64,000 bases of DNA, from positions 2,852,001 to 2,916,000 of the forward strand of contig NZ_CP014342.1 of the NCBI RefSeq assembly GCF_001618685.1, read 5' to 3'. Origin of the DNA: Geobacillus subterraneus. GTDB taxonomy: Bacteria > Bacillota > Bacilli > Bacillales > Anoxybacillaceae. How positions within the stretch are numbered: the stretch's first letter is position 1; every line of letters starts with the position of its first letter. Below, in pieces: positions 7,931 to 18,364 of this stretch. The notes beneath the pieces are model-generated. The model searched no databases. It saw only the letters and a program-made list of their open reading frames with translations, and had not been told where the DNA came from. The position numbers and the translations under genes are program-made.

Positions 7931-10900
7931 CTACGCCCCCGCGATCTCTTCGGAATTTCGGTTAATCTCATCGATAATGCGAATAATCTTGCGCGCGTCG
8001 TCCATGTTGTCCTGAAACAGTTCAACGATGCTGCCGACGGTTTTAAACGGTTCTTCCTGCAGCACCCGCTTGTCCATGACTCCATTTTTCACAAAGTAAT
8101 CGACGATCAATTTGACAAAGCGGCTTTGTTGGATGTTCAACCGTTCGCTTGATAAAAATTCGGAAAACGCTTCGTTGGCGGCCTGTGGGTCAAGGCCGAC
8201 GATTTGGCGGACGAGCTTTGTAATCGGTGTGTCTCCGAATTCTCTTTTATAATCTTCCTGTGTGCCAAGCTCATTCCAAAGAATATGTTCCAACGTTTTT
8301 ACGTCTTGGACGGTTAGCTTTTTATTATTTCGCAACTTGTAAATGGCCATCTGGTCGCGGTGTTCGTGCAGATAATGTTCCACCTTTTTCCGATAATTTT
8401 TCAGATCATTGACAGTAAACATCGGGCCGTTTTCTTTGACCTCTAAGACTTGGTCTTTAAAGTTCGTATAGTAAATTTTTTGCGTTTCTTTTTCAAGGAA
8501 TTTGACTAAGTCACGCAACGCTTCGCGAACAGCTTCCAATTCGAAAATATCGGCTTCGCTCCAAAACTCTTCCGTCTGCACCTTTTCGATGATGTATTTT
8601 TGTTCCATCACTTGAGGAATGGAACCGAGTTTCGACAACGCCTCTGCGGTGCGAATCACACTCCGAATCGGCTTCGTCGCATTTTTCGTTTGCAGCTTCG
8701 CCAATTCGATCGTGTACATAAGCAAATCAAAGCGTTTCGCAAATTCATCGTCATTTAACGGGACAATCAACGGCGAAAGATGTTCTTTAATCTCATGAAC
8801 ATCGAGCGCCGTCAAACCATTCCACGCTTCCCTGTTTTGGAACTTGTGCACATACTGGATGTGCTGGCGCACGCGGAAATTTTCTTCATTGAGCTGACGA
8901 ATTTCCGCCAGCACTTCGTCAATCAACTCATTGCGATGAGCAATATAGTCCTCTTCTTGGTGCTGTAAATGCTGCAATTCGTGAATGATGTCTACCTTCG
9001 TGTTAAACAGCCGCTCCGTTAAACTTTCCACCGCTTTTCCTTCGATTCCTTTCGGATTTTCGCGGAAAAACGCAAAGTTGCCGCAATAGTCGAAAATCAA
9101 AAAATGCGTTTTATCTTGCCCGGCTCCGAATAAGTCTTTGCATAAACGGGTTCCGCGTCCAATCATTTGCCAAAACTTTGATTTGGAGCGTACTTTCTTG
9201 AAGAACACAAGGTTGACGACTTCCGGAATATCCACTCCTGTATCGAGCATATCGACCGATACGGCAATCTGCGGCCATTTGTTACGGTCGGAAAAATCAT
9301 CGATTAAGGTTTGGTAGTAGTTCACGCTGTAATCAATGACTCGTGCAAAGCCGCCCTTGTATTCAGGGAACAATTGATCAAAGCGCTCCACGATTCGTTC
9401 CGCATGGCGATGGTTTTTCGCAAAAATAATCGTTTTGCCGAGTTTGTCTCCGCCTTCGACGCGAATTCCTTTTTCCATTAAATCTCTCAGTACCGTATCA
9501 ATCGTATCGTCGTTAAACAGCCATTCGTTTAACGCGGCACTGTCAATATCCTCGCCTACTTCATCATCAAATGTTTCTTCATATCGTTCTTTTTCTTCAT
9601 CCGATAACTCATCGTAATGAATGCCTTCTTCGAGGAACTTTAATTTTGTTTCAATGGTACGATAATCCACTAAATAGCCGTCCTGAACGGCTTGATCTAA
9701 CTCATAGGCATAGGTCGGCACACCGTTTTCCAGATCAAACACTTCATACGTATTGCGGTCAATTTCATCTTTTGGTGTGGCGGTAAGCCCAAGCAATATT
9801 GCGTCAAAATAGTCAAAAATAGCCCGATATTTCTTATAAATACTGCGGTGGGATTCATCGACGATAATTAAATCAAAATGGCCGACGGTAAAGAGGCGTT
9901 TGCCGTCTTTTCGTTTCGCTTCGTCAATCGCGTTCATCATTGTCGGGTACGTCGAAAACACCATGCGGCTTTCCTCTGGATTGTCTTTGTTATCGAGCAA
10001 ATTGCAAAGCGTCAAGTTCGGAAGCAAATGGCTAAAGCTGTTTTTGGCTTGCGTTACCAGCGTTTTGCGGTCCGCTAAAAACAAAATATTTTTTACCCAA
10101 TTGTGGCGAGTGAGAACATCGACAATCGAAATCGCTGTCCGAGTTTTGCCGCTCCCCGTTGCCATGACAAGCAATGCTTTGCGCCGTTTGTTCTCGAGCG
10201 CGTCACATACGGCTAACACCGCTTCTTTTTGGTAATATCGGTTTGTAATATTGTCATTGATTTTTACATTTCGTAACGGCCGCTTCATCGTGCGGCGGTC
10301 TATAAGCAAGCTTAATTCTTCCTTATTGTAAAAACCGGAAACCTTCCGCGCCGGATAGTTAAGGTCGTCCCAAATATACGTTTCAAAACCGTTTGTGTAA
10401 AAAATAATCGGACGTTGGCCGTGCATTTTCTCAATGCAGTCGGCGTACAATTTCGCCTGTTGCTTTCCTTTGTTCGGGTCAGCGGTTGTCCGTTTCGCTT
10501 CGATGACCGCCAGCGGCTTTCCGTTGTCGCCAAAAAGAACGTAATCGACATAGCCGACTCCTTCTTGATTCGGCATGCCAACGACAGGGTATTCAACAAT
10601 AACGTCCTTTTTAAATTCCCAACCCGCCAGCTTCAAATCTAAATCAATATATTTCTTTCTTGTTTCCCATTCGCTTAGTTCATCGACTTGGAAGTGGTAC
10701 TCTTTTGTATTCGCTTCCCGTTTGGCGGTGAGAAGAGCGCGGAGCTGTTCATTTTCTTTCATCATTTCCTCAAGACGCTTGTCTTTGGAGCTTAACCGTT
10801 CGTATAAATCTTTTAATTCTTCCGGACGCTCGCGCTTTTCCTCTCCGATTGGCAACAACGATTCATCAAAATCCGTAGCCGTATATTCATCTGAATAACA

Positions 10901-11275
10901 ATAATCAATCCAAGACACAAACTGATGAAGATGATGCAGGGAAAGAATCGCTTCTTCCCTCGTAATCATCGAGTTCGTATGAACCGCGACATTTCCCAGT
11001 TTGACAATGTAACGCAACAACGGCAACAAGTCTTCATCAATAATGGACAAAAAGACGTTGTCATGAATCAAACTGGAAAGATTATCTTGATACGGAACTT
11101 TCAACGCGCTGTCAAAGCTGTACACCCACTTCACCGCGAGTTCCAGCGCACGGCGCGTTAAAATCGCGCACGTCGCTGGACTCACAACCAAACTTTTCTC
11201 CGCTTCTAAACACGCATTCGTAAAGCTCTCATAATGAGGCTTGCCTACTAAAAACTGAAAGTTGGATAACAACAA
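7931..11275 (-). CDS. hsdR: type I restriction endonuclease subunit R (HsdR family)
   Basis: The 1,114-residue motor and nuclease subunit of the type I restriction system. Parts in order: an N-terminal DUF4145-like domain (about residues 1-110), a short coiled coil, a PD-(D/E)XK nuclease seen as VDYVLFGDNGKPLAVIEAKRT near 240-260, a Walker A motif (MATGSGKTRTA, about 375), an IIVDESH box (about 472), a second RecA domain with QMIGRGTRLCKD, and a C-terminal helical region that probably contacts HsdM. The TTG at 11275 follows AAGGGAGGGG. It is last in the operon hsdM-hsdS-hsdR, with 40 bases between hsdS and hsdR. It cuts unmodified DNA after ATP-driven translocation. The frame is unbroken and the key motifs are present, so it looks functional. 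Confidence 0.9.
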   Translation of the reverse strand: MLLSNFQFLVGKPHYESFTNACLEAEKSLVVSPATCAILTRRALELAVKWVYSFDSALKVPYQDNLSSLIHDNVFLSIIDEDLLPLLRYIVKLGNVAVHTNSMITREEAILSLHHLHQFVSWIDYCYSDEYTATDFDESLLPIGEEKRERPEELKDLYERLSSKDKRLEEMMKENEQLRALLTAKREANTKEYHFQVDELSEWETRKKYIDLDLKLAGWEFKKDVIVEYPVVGMPNQEGVGYVDYVLFGDNGKPLAVIEAKRTTADPNKGKQQAKLYADCIEKMHGQRPIIFYTNGFETYIWDDLNYPARKVSGFYNKEELSLLIDRRTMKRPLRNVKINDNITNRYYQKEAVLAVCDALENKRRKALLVMATGSGKTRTAISIVDVLTRHNWVKNILFLADRKTLVTQAKNSFSHLLPNLTLCNLLDNKDNPEESRMVFSTYPTMMNAIDEAKRKDGKRLFTVGHFDLIIVDESHRSIYKKYRAIFDYFDAILLGLTATPKDEIDRNTYEVFDLENGVPTYAYELDQAVQDGYLVDYRTIETKLKFLEEGIHYDELSDEEKERYEETFDDEVGEDIDSAALNEWLFNDDTIDTVLRDLMEKGIRVEGGDKLGKTIIFAKNHRHAERIVERFDQLFPEYKGGFARVIDYSVNYYQTLIDDFSDRNKWPQIAVSVDMLDTGVDIPEVVNLVFFKKVRSKSKFWQMIGRGTRLCKDLFGAGQDKTHFLIFDYCGNFAFFRENPKGIEGKAVESLTERLFNTKVDIIHELQHLQHQEEDYIAHRNELIDEVLAEIRQLNEENFRVRQHIQYVHKFQNREAWNGLTALDVHEIKEHLSPLIVPLNDDEFAKRFDLLMYTIELAKLQTKNATKPIRSVIRTAEALSKLGSIPQVMEQKYIIEKVQTEEFWSEADIFELEAVREALRDLVKFLEKETQKIYYTNFKDQVLEVKENGPMFTVNDLKNYRKKVEHYLHEHRDQMAIYKLRNNKKLTVQDVKTLEHILWNELGTQEDYKREFGDTPITKLVRQIVGLDPQAANEAFSEFLSSERLNIQQSRFVKLIVDYFVKNGVMDKRVLQEEPFKTVGSIVELFQDNMDDARKIIRIIDEINRNSEEIAGA

Positions 11276-11315
11276 TACCCCTCCCTTGATCAGCGCAAAT
11301 TCCTTTTACATTTGC

Positions 11316-12494
11316 TTAATCGTTGAATAACTCTCCCTTAAACGCCCGTTGCATGAGGGAGTTGAAGTTTTTTTCTAACTCAACTAATCCTTTTTTAAAA
11401 AGTTCTCTTTGAGATTCTATTTTTTGTACAATCTCAGCAAATTGATCTTGGAGTTGTTTAGGAGGTATATATATTTTTATTGATTTTAGTTCCTCAGCAT
11501 TGATATTTGCCATCCCTACGATATTTTTAGCCATTGAAAATAAAATACTTTTTCCGTACTTCGAGTTTAAGTACGCAGATATAAACTCGGCATTGGCTTT
11601 TTCATTAGGAATTACCTTAACTAAATATCCTGCAAAGGCCATTGGTTTTTCAAAGCGATACACAGCTGTTTTTCCTACTAGTTCTTTACTATTTGTTCTA
11701 TTAAATAAAAGCTCTCCTTTATGAACCAGATATTTTTCAACTTCCTTATCATCTAAATCAACGTATTTAAGATCTGTGAGATCCCAATGTCCTTCATACG
11801 TAATATTGTTCATTCTCAATATAGGATATTTCCCTGTATCCTCGCTTGCTTTTTTGCTTGTACCATATTGTGTTTTTAGAGCTAAATCCTTTATAAAACC
11901 CATTGGCCATTTCTTAGGATTAGTAGCTGGATCTCCAAACACCTCTAAAAACACACTTTGCGTTAACTGGTCTAACGCTTCAATTTGGGCTTTTCTTTTA
12001 AAAATTATTTCTTCTGCTTGTTTAAGTAATTTAGATATTTTTTTTTGAATCGCTTTACTTGGTAGATCAATATCAATCTCACCGATATCACTTAAACGAA
12101 TACTTGGATAGGATGAATCCAATACTAGACGACTTGGTGGATTAGCACGAAAAAAATAGTATAGATAATCCGGCTCTATCTCGTTAGAACAAATTATAGC
12201 TGCTAAGTGATTTACAATATACGCTTCATGAGTAGTTTTATATACTCTATTTTTTAATATACTCATTCCACTTTTTGCAAATAGAATCGTATTTTCCGGG
12301 ACAAGAACCATTTTCCTATTTTGGGCAACGCTTTCTTCTATTTTTGGTAATTCCATTAAACTTTTTCCGTTACATAGCTCCTCTAAGTGTCCTGCTCTGA
12401 TAAAAGGTTTTCCGTTATTCTCGCTAAATTCATTATCTTTAGGAGCTGTACTCCCTGATAACACTTTAGCAATTTTTTTTAGTTTTATTTTCAT
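11316..12494 (-). CDS. hsdS: type I restriction-modification specificity subunit S
   Basis: A 392-residue DNA-recognition subunit with the usual two target-recognition domains, each followed by a conserved helix: SKAIQKKISKLLKQAEEIIFKRKAQ after the first, and PPKQLQDQFAEIVQKIESQRELFKKG after the second. The ATG at 12494 is chosen because GAGGT lies 8 bases upstream. Its base composition is clearly more AT-rich than hsdM and hsdR. That fits rapid exchange of specificity subunits between strains; the DNA target cannot be read from sequence. It sits 12 bases after the hsdM stop. Confidence 0.9.
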   Translation of the reverse strand: MKIKLKKIAKVLSGSTAPKDNEFSENNGKPFIRAGHLEELCNGKSLMELPKIEESVAQNRKMVLVPENTILFAKSGMSILKNRVYKTTHEAYIVNHLAAIICSNEIEPDYLYYFFRANPPSRLVLDSSYPSIRLSDIGEIDIDLPSKAIQKKISKLLKQAEEIIFKRKAQIEALDQLTQSVFLEVFGDPATNPKKWPMGFIKDLALKTQYGTSKKASEDTGKYPILRMNNITYEGHWDLTDLKYVDLDDKEVEKYLVHKGELLFNRTNSKELVGKTAVYRFEKPMAFAGYLVKVIPNEKANAEFISAYLNSKYGKSILFSMAKNIVGMANINAEELKSIKIYIPPKQLQDQFAEIVQKIESQRELFKKGLVELEKNFNSLMQRAFKGELFND

Positions 12495-12506
12495 CATCAA
12501 GCACCT

Positions 12507-13964
12507 CTAGAATTTAAGCATATCTTCTAACTCTTTTATACCTTTTATTATTTCTTCTTCTAGCTTCTTTACTTTTTCAATTATTTCTATCGGTTGTTGA
12601 TACTTCACTTCTTCATACTCAATTTCTTTATACTTGTTAATCGAAAGGTCATAGTCGTTTTCACGAATTTCTTCCACCGGCACGAAGAACGACTGCTCCG
12701 TGCGCTTCCGTTCTTTTTCCGCTTCACGGTTATGGAATCGCGCAATGATGTCCGGAATGTCGTTTTCTTCAATCGGAGTACGCTTGTCGTCCAATGAATA
12801 GCCGTCCGCTTTCATATCATAAAACCATACTTGATCCGTACCGCCGACTCCCGTTTTCGTGAAAATCATAATCGCTGTCGATACGCCCGCGTATGGTTTA
12901 AATACGCCGCTTGGCATCGAAATAATGGCTTCTAATTTATGATTTTCCACAATCTCTTTGCGGATGTCTTTATGCGCCTTCGAGCTGCCGAACAATACCC
13001 CGTCCGGCACAATGCACGCGCAACGTCCGCCCGTTTTTAAAATGCGTAAGAATAATGCCAAAAATAAAAGTTCGGTTTTCTTTGTCTTTACAACTTTTAA
13101 CAAATCATTTGAAACTGCATCATAATCTAATGAACCTTTAAAAGGCGGATTGGCAAGGACAAGGGTGTATTTGTCCTTATCTTTGTTTTGTTCCGACAAG
13201 GAGTCGCGATATTCGATATTTGGATTTTCAATGCCATGGAGCATCATGTTCATCGCGCCAATCCGCAGCATCGTGCGGTCCATATCAAAACCGTAGAACA
13301 TATGGTTATTAAAATGTTCTTTTAAACTTTGCACTAAAAATAAGTCACTGCGATGTTTGCGCAAATATTCGCCCGCTGCGACTAAAAACCCTGCGGAACC
13401 TGCGGCCGGGTCGACGATGATGTCTTCCGGCGTCGGTTTCATCAGCTCGACCATCATGTGAATGATATGACGCGGGGTGCGGAATTGGCCGTTCGTGCCT
13501 GCGGTGGCGATTTTCGATAACAAATACTCGTACAAATCGCCTTTCGTATCGCGGTCTTTCATCGGAATGCGGTCAATGCCGTCGACGATTTTGACGAGCA
13601 TTTGCGGCGTCGGGATCATGAAAATGGCGTCGCCCATATATTTTGCATAGGCCGATTCCCGATTGCCGTGCAAGTTTTTGATGAACGGAAACACTTCATT
13701 GGACACGACATCGTACATATGGGCGGCTTCAAAATGTTTGAATTTGCTCCAGCGCAAGTGTTGCTTATCGGGAGGAAAGATGCGTTCCGATTCAATGCCG
13801 AGCAGCGCATCCTCCTGCTCGCGCTGTGTTTCGACTTCATCCAAGCCTTTGATGAACAATAAGTAGGTAAACTGTTCAATGACCGTCAGCGGGTTCGTAA
13901 TTCCGCCCGTCCAAAACGTTTCCCATATTTTATCGACTTTATGGCGCAATTCGCCTGTGAGCAT
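12507..13964 (-). CDS. hsdM: type I DNA N6-adenine methyltransferase subunit M
   Basis: A 485-residue gamma-class N6-adenine methylase. The SAM-binding motif I is IVDPAAGSAGFLVAAGEYL (about residue 190) and the catalytic motif IV is NPPFKG (about residue 270). An N-terminal helical HsdM_N domain precedes them, and a C-terminal coiled coil (EIIEKVKKLEEEIIKGIKELE) probably docks HsdS. The start at 13964 (MLTGELRHKVDK) is preferred over 13994 because AAGGAGGT lies about 11 bases upstream of it. It is first in the hsdMSR operon. With HsdS it methylates the host recognition sites and protects them from HsdR. Confidence 0.92.
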   Translation of the reverse strand: MLTGELRHKVDKIWETFWTGGITNPLTVIEQFTYLLFIKGLDEVETQREQEDALLGIESERIFPPDKQHLRWSKFKHFEAAHMYDVVSNEVFPFIKNLHGNRESAYAKYMGDAIFMIPTPQMLVKIVDGIDRIPMKDRDTKGDLYEYLLSKIATAGTNGQFRTPRHIIHMMVELMKPTPEDIIVDPAAGSAGFLVAAGEYLRKHRSDLFLVQSLKEHFNNHMFYGFDMDRTMLRIGAMNMMLHGIENPNIEYRDSLSEQNKDKDKYTLVLANPPFKGSLDYDAVSNDLLKVVKTKKTELLFLALFLRILKTGGRCACIVPDGVLFGSSKAHKDIRKEIVENHKLEAIISMPSGVFKPYAGVSTAIMIFTKTGVGGTDQVWFYDMKADGYSLDDKRTPIEENDIPDIIARFHNREAEKERKRTEQSFFVPVEEIRENDYDLSINKYKEIEYEEVKYQQPIEIIEKVKKLEEEIIKGIKELEDMLKF

Positions 13965-14302
13965 GGCTTCTATGTACCTCCTTGTGATTTCCAATCTCCA
14001 TTATATACGGTTTTCGGTACAAAAGGGGGAAGAAAAATATGTTTTATGCCGGTTGACGCTCAGGAAGACAGAGGGTGACATTTGGGGCAAAGAAACTCCG
14101 ACTGTGCTTTGCATGAAGCGGGAGTCGTTCACCATAACCGTTCGAGGAACACTTGCAAGTGGTGTGGATTCTCAATAGGATGGATCTCATCCAGCCCCCA
14201 GTTTTGCAGGCGGATGAAATCTTTATCATGTCATTCGTGTCGTCATGGCCGTTTGCCCAATTCGACTGCAAACAACAAGGCCGGATCCACCGGCCCGTTG
14301 TC
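13965..14302. other. intergenic region between hsdM and rlmCD
   Basis: A 338-base gap. The minus-strand sequence just upstream of hsdM contains TATAATGG, a possible -10 box, but no convincing -35. Between 14044 and 14271 there are only short frames with scattered cysteines that match no family I know; they may be remnants. No gene is called. Confidence 0.4.
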
Positions 14303-15676
14303 TTATCTCAACCGAATTTTCGCCACACACTCCACATGCGCCGTGTGCGGAAACATGTCCACTGGCTGGACTTCGATCGTTTCGTAGCCGCCGTCTTCTA
14401 GGATGCGCAAGTCGCGGGCGAGCGTCGCCGGGTTACACGAGACGTAGACGACGCGCGGCGGTTTCATGGCGATGATCGTCTCAAGCAGCGCGGCGTCACA
14501 GCCTTTGCGCGGCGGGTCAACGACCAAGCAGTCGGCGCGGATGCCTTCTTCGTACCAACGCGGGATGACGTCTTCGGCGGCGCCGACTTCGAAGGTGACG
14601 TTTTGGATGCCGTTGAGTTTGGCGTTGCGCTTGGCGTCTTCGATCGCTTCGGGGACGATTTCGACGCCGTAGACGTGTTTCGCTTTACGCGCCAAAAAGA
14701 GCGAGATCGTGCCGATGCCGCAGTAGGCGTCGATCACCGTCTCCCGCCCGGTCAGCTCCACGTATTCGAGCGCTTTGTCATACAGCACTTTCGTCTGTTC
14801 GGGGTTGACTTGGTAAAACGAGCGGGCCGAGATGGCGAATTGAATGCCGCCGATGCGGTCGGTGATGAACTCGCTTCCCCATAACACCCGCGTTTTGGCG
14901 CCGAAAATGACGTTCGTCCGCTCGGGGTTGACGTTTTGCACGATCGATTTCACGCCCGGAATGGCGCGGACGATGTCACGGACAATGTCCTGTTCGTGGG
15001 GCAGATGGTCCGTGCGGGTGACAAGCACGACCATCACCTCGCCTGTTGCCGCGCCGTAGCGGGCGACAATATGGCGAAGAACGCCCTTGTGCGTGGTTTC
15101 GTCGTATGGGGGAATACCATAGCGCTCGGCGATGCGCTTCACGGCCTGGACGACGACATCGTTCGCCTCTTGCTGGATGAGGCAGGCGTCCATATCGATG
15201 ATTTCATGCGTCCGCTCCTTGTAAAAGCCCGCCACCAAGCCCCCTTCGCGCTCGCCAACGGGCACTTGCGCCTTGTTTCGATACCGCCATGGGTTCTTCA
15301 TCCCGATGACGGGATGGACGGTGACGCCTTCTAGCTTGCCGATGCGGGCGAGCACTTCTTTCACCTGCTTTTCCTTCGCTTTCAGCTGGCCTTCGTAGCT
15401 GAGGTGTTGCAGCTGGCAGCCGCCGCATTGGCGATAGACGGGGCACGGCGGCGCAACGCGGTCGGGGCTTGGTTCGTACAGCTCCACGAGGCGGCCGTAC
15501 CCATACCCTTTTTTCACTTTGATCGCTTTCACCTTCGCCCGCTCGCCGGGAAGCGCGTGTTTCACAAACAACGGAAAGCCGTCGACTTTCGCCACTCCGA
15601 GACCGTCGTGGGTCAAATCCGTGAATACGACGTCATAATATTCATTTTTGGCGACTGGTGGTTGCTGCTTCGTCAT
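14303..15676 (-). CDS. rlmCD: 23S rRNA (uracil-C5)-methyltransferase RlmCD
   Basis: A 457-residue m5U methyltransferase with an N-terminal TRAM domain, the Fe-S motif [14 protein letters not shown] near residues 78-92, the SAM-site region [16 protein letters not shown], the loop [11 protein letters not shown] and the catalytic cysteine in [13 protein letters not shown]. In B. subtilis YefA, one enzyme methylates both U747 and U1939 of 23S rRNA. The assignment here is favoured by synteny: dgkB lies directly upstream on the same strand, as in B. subtilis. GAAAGGAGAACGAC precedes the ATG. The related protein at 2911-4299 is a paralog. Confidence 0.88.
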   Translation of the reverse strand: MTKQQPPVAKNEYYDVVFTDLTHDGLGVAKVDGFPLFVKHALPGERAKVKAIKVKKGYGYGRLVELYEPSPDRVAPPCPVYRQCGGCQLQHLSYEGQLKAKEKQVKEVLARIGKLEGVTVHPVIGMKNPWRYRNKAQVPVGEREGGLVAGFYKERTHEIIDMDACLIQQEANDVVVQAVKRIAERYGIPPYDETTHKGVLRHIVARYGAATGEVMVVLVTRTDHLPHEQDIVRDIVRAIPGVKSIVQNVNPERTNVIFGAKTRVLWGSEFITDRIGGIQFAISARSFYQVNPEQTKVLYDKALEYVELTGRETVIDAYCGIGTISLFLARKAKHVYGVEIVPEAIEDAKRNAKLNGIQNVTFEVGAAEDVIPRWYEEGIRADCLVVDPPRKGCDAALLETIIAMKPPRVVYVSCNPATLARDLRILEDGGYETIEVQPVDMFPHTAHVECVAKIRLR

Positions 15677-15752
15677 GTCGTTCTCCTTTCTGCCGTTCCT
15701 CTGTATATGTAGCGTGCCCTTTATAGGGGAAAGGCATAAGAAAAGAACAGGC

Positions 15753-16673
15753 TTATCTTCCTGTTCTCACTTGTTCTGCCTTTTCTTTTGGCATCAATAC
15801 GTCAATATGGCGGCGCAAATTGACGAACTCCCCTGGAAGCATGCCGCCGAATTCGCCGTCTAAGTTCAGCTGCATCGGCGAGTGCACTTTTACCCGGTTC
15901 GCTTTCGTGTAAATGACGTGCGGGTCGTTGATGTGCTCGCCGCGCGCCGCGAGGGTGACAAGGCGGATGAATTCGGCCAAGTTCGTTTTCTTGACGATGA
16001 TAAAATCGAACAGGCCGTCATTCAATGATGAATCGGGTGCCAGTTTTTCAAACCCGCCGACCGAGTTCGTGAGCGAAACCAAAAACATCATAATCTCGCC
16101 TTCGAACAGTTTGCCGTCATACTCGATTTGCGCTTCGGTCGCCTTGATGGACGGCAACATCTCGATCCCTTTCAAGTAATAGGCGAGCTGGCCAAGCATC
16201 GTTTTCAGCTTGCTCGGCACTTCGTAGGTGAGCTCGGTCAGGCGCCCGCCGCCCGCGATGTTGATGAAATAGCGCGTTTTGTCTTCGTTCGTCACACAGC
16301 CGATGTCAATCGGGACGGGCTCGCCCGTGGCGATCACGTCGCACGCCCCTTCAATCGAACGGGGCACGCCGATGGCGCGGGCGAAATCGTTCGTCGTCCC
16401 AACGGGAATGACGCCCAGTGTCGGCCGATGCGGCTGATCGGCGATGCCGTTGACGACTTCATTGATCGTTCCGTCGCCCCCTGCGGCGACAACGAGATCA
16501 AATTCCCGCAGGACGGCCTGGCGCGCTGCTTCCGTCGCATCCCCCGGCCCTTCGGTGGCGTGGCACGACGTTTCATAGCCCGCCTTTTCCAACCGCACGA
16601 GCACATCAGGCAAATGGCGCTTAAACAGCTCCCGCCCTGATGTCGGGTTATAAATGATTCGAGCTCGTTTCAT
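15753..16673 (-). CDS. dgkB: diacylglycerol kinase DgkB
   Basis: A 306-residue soluble lipid kinase of the DAGK catalytic family. It phosphorylates diacylglycerol, left over from lipoteichoic acid synthesis, to phosphatidic acid. The nucleotide loop [14 protein letters not shown] is near residue 65 and [11 protein letters not shown] near 95; the substrate-side motif [12 protein letters not shown] and the C-terminal LNLDGEFGG are also in place. The ATG at 16673 ([13 protein letters not shown]) is preferred over the longer 16706 start because the family begins there and GGAAGTAGG precedes it. A weak hairpin (GAACAGG/CCTGTTC, 15746-15766) overlaps the stop codon. It is co-oriented with rlmCD. 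Confidence 0.9.
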   Translation of the reverse strand: MKRARIIYNPTSGRELFKRHLPDVLVRLEKAGYETSCHATEGPGDATEAARQAVLREFDLVVAAGGDGTINEVVNGIADQPHRPTLGVIPVGTTNDFARAIGVPRSIEGACDVIATGEPVPIDIGCVTNEDKTRYFINIAGGGRLTELTYEVPSKLKTMLGQLAYYLKGIEMLPSIKATEAQIEYDGKLFEGEIMMFLVSLTNSVGGFEKLAPDSSLNDGLFDFIIVKKTNLAEFIRLVTLAARGEHINDPHVIYTKANRVKVHSPMQLNLDGEFGGMLPGEFVNLRRHIDVLMPKEKAEQVRTGR

Positions 16674-16778
16674 TATTCTCAACCTACTTCCTTTTTTCCA
16701 TTCCACCCGTTCCCATCATAACGAAACAACGCTTCATGCGCAACTCCGACGAATGTCGTGAACAAGGCGGCGAGAAAC

Positions 16779-16807
16779 AGCGCCCTCGGGTTCAAGCGAA
16801 GGGCGCT
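16779..16807 (-). terminator. terminator of the flotillin operon
   Basis: AGCGCCCT and AGGGCGCT arms with a 13-base loop lie 16 bases after the floT stop. The downstream minus-strand sequence is GTTTCTCG, so the U-tract is poor. Confidence 0.55.
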
Positions 16808-16822
16808 GTGGGAGGATAGGCA

Positions 16823-18346
16823 TCATTCTGTTGTCTTCGCCTCTTGGGACGATGCTGGCGCACCGAGCGGCTGGACATGGGCCGCTCCACCCTGGGCGAC
16901 GCTCTCGAGCAGCTGCTTCACATCGATGCCGGTTGACGCTTTCAACGTCTCCTGCAAGCTCGCCATTAAGTTCGTCGCATAGCCCGTGACGCGGTTGGCG
17001 CCGCCCCCCGCTCCTGAGCCGGTGTCGACGATCGTCAGCTTCTCGATGTTCGCAAGCGGGCTCGCCACTTGTTTCGCATACTCCGGAAGCATCTTGATGA
17101 TCATGTCGAGCACCGCAGCCTGGCCATAGCGCTCGAACGCTTCGGCGATCTTTTGTTTCGCTTCCGCTTCGGCGAGGCCTTTCAGTCGGATGATTTCCGC
17201 TTCCGCTTCCCCTTTCGCTTTCTCCGCCTCGGCTTTTGCCAACCCGTCGAGTCGGACGCGCTCCGCTTCCGCTTTCGCCAGCGTTTCGACGCGGTACTTT
17301 TGCGCATCGGCTTCGGCGATTTGTTTCGCCTTTTCCGCCGCTGCTTTTTGCTCGATCGCATAGCGCTCGGCATCAGCTTTTTTCTTCACTTCTGAATCGT
17401 ATTGCCGTTCGCGGCGCAAAATTTCTTTTTCTTCGAGCTCGATTTGTTTTTGCCGCTCGATGATTTTAATTTGCATTTGTTGAGCCGTCACTTCTTGTTT
17501 GGCTTTCGCTTCTTCGAGATGGTACGCCTGATCGGCGCGCGCTTTGGCGATATCTTGCTCTTGGCGGAATTCGGCGAGTTTGAGCTGGTTGATTTTTTCC
17601 GCCTCGGCGATTTCCGTCAGCCGCTCGAGTTCCGCTTTGCGCGCTTCCTTGTCCGCTTCGGCCCGCTTGATGCGCGTCTCTTTTTCCGCTTCGGCCGTCG
17701 CGATATCGGCGTCGCGCTTCACTTGGGCGATGCGCGGCTTCCCGAGCGCGTCAAGGTAGCCGTTTTTGTCGCGCACGTCTTTGATCGTGAACGAGACGAT
17801 GACAAGCCCCATTTTCGCGAGATCTTGCGAAGCGACACGCTGCACTTCTTGCGAAAATTTATCGCGGTTTTTATAAATTTCTTCAACCGTCATCGACCCG
17901 AGGATGGAGCGAAGATGGCCTTCAAGCACTTCACGCGCTTCGTTTTCCATATCTTGGCGCGTTTTGCCTAAAAACTGCTCGGCCGCGGTCGCGATTTCGC
18001 TGATCGAACTTCCGACTTTGATGATCGCCACCCCGTCCGCCATGACGGGCACGCCTTGTTCCGTATACACTTCCGGCGTTTGCACATCGAGCTTGATCGA
18101 CAATAAACTGAGCGGCTCAGCCTGCTGGAAAATCGGCACGACAAACGTGCCGCCGCCGCGGACGATTTTAATTTTGTTTCCCGATTCGTCCACGTGAACG
18201 TTTTTGCTTCCTAAGTAGCTGCCCGTCACAATGAGCGCCTCGTCCGGCCCGACGGTGCGGTAGCGGGCGATAAAAATGGCAATAAGTCCGACAAGAAGCA
18301 AGACGACGACGCCGATCACGACAAGCCATGGCGCAATAGTCATCAC
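16823..18346 (-). CDS. floT: flotillin-like protein FloT (YuaG family)
   Basis: A 507-residue flotillin that scaffolds ordered membrane microdomains. An N-terminal membrane segment (PWLVVIGVVVLLLVGLIAIF, about residues 5-24) leads into an SPFH/band-7 domain. A long Ala/Glu-rich coiled coil then runs from about residue 200 to 400, with repeats such as KAEAEKAKGEAEAE. The C-terminal part ends in a small Gln/Ala-rich tail. It follows the NfeD-type gene by 18 bases, as yuaF-floT does in B. subtilis. A sigma-W-like promoter upstream of that gene fits control by cell-envelope stress. Confidence 0.92.
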   Translation of the reverse strand: MMTIAPWLVVIGVVVLLLVGLIAIFIARYRTVGPDEALIVTGSYLGSKNVHVDESGNKIKIVRGGGTFVVPIFQQAEPLSLLSIKLDVQTPEVYTEQGVPVMADGVAIIKVGSSISEIATAAEQFLGKTRQDMENEAREVLEGHLRSILGSMTVEEIYKNRDKFSQEVQRVASQDLAKMGLVIVSFTIKDVRDKNGYLDALGKPRIAQVKRDADIATAEAEKETRIKRAEADKEARKAELERLTEIAEAEKINQLKLAEFRQEQDIAKARADQAYHLEEAKAKQEVTAQQMQIKIIERQKQIELEEKEILRRERQYDSEVKKKADAERYAIEQKAAAEKAKQIAEADAQKYRVETLAKAEAERVRLDGLAKAEAEKAKGEAEAEIIRLKGLAEAEAKQKIAEAFERYGQAAVLDMIIKMLPEYAKQVASPLANIEKLTIVDTGSGAGGGANRVTGYATNLMASLQETLKASTGIDVKQLLESVAQGGAAHVQPLGAPASSQEAKTTE

Positions 18347-18364
18347 TTTTTCCCCTTTCTCTGT

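Noticed and set aside
14044-14401. Short overlapping frames between hsdM and rlmCD
   Set aside because: None has a ribosome site or known motif; the region is better described as intergenic.
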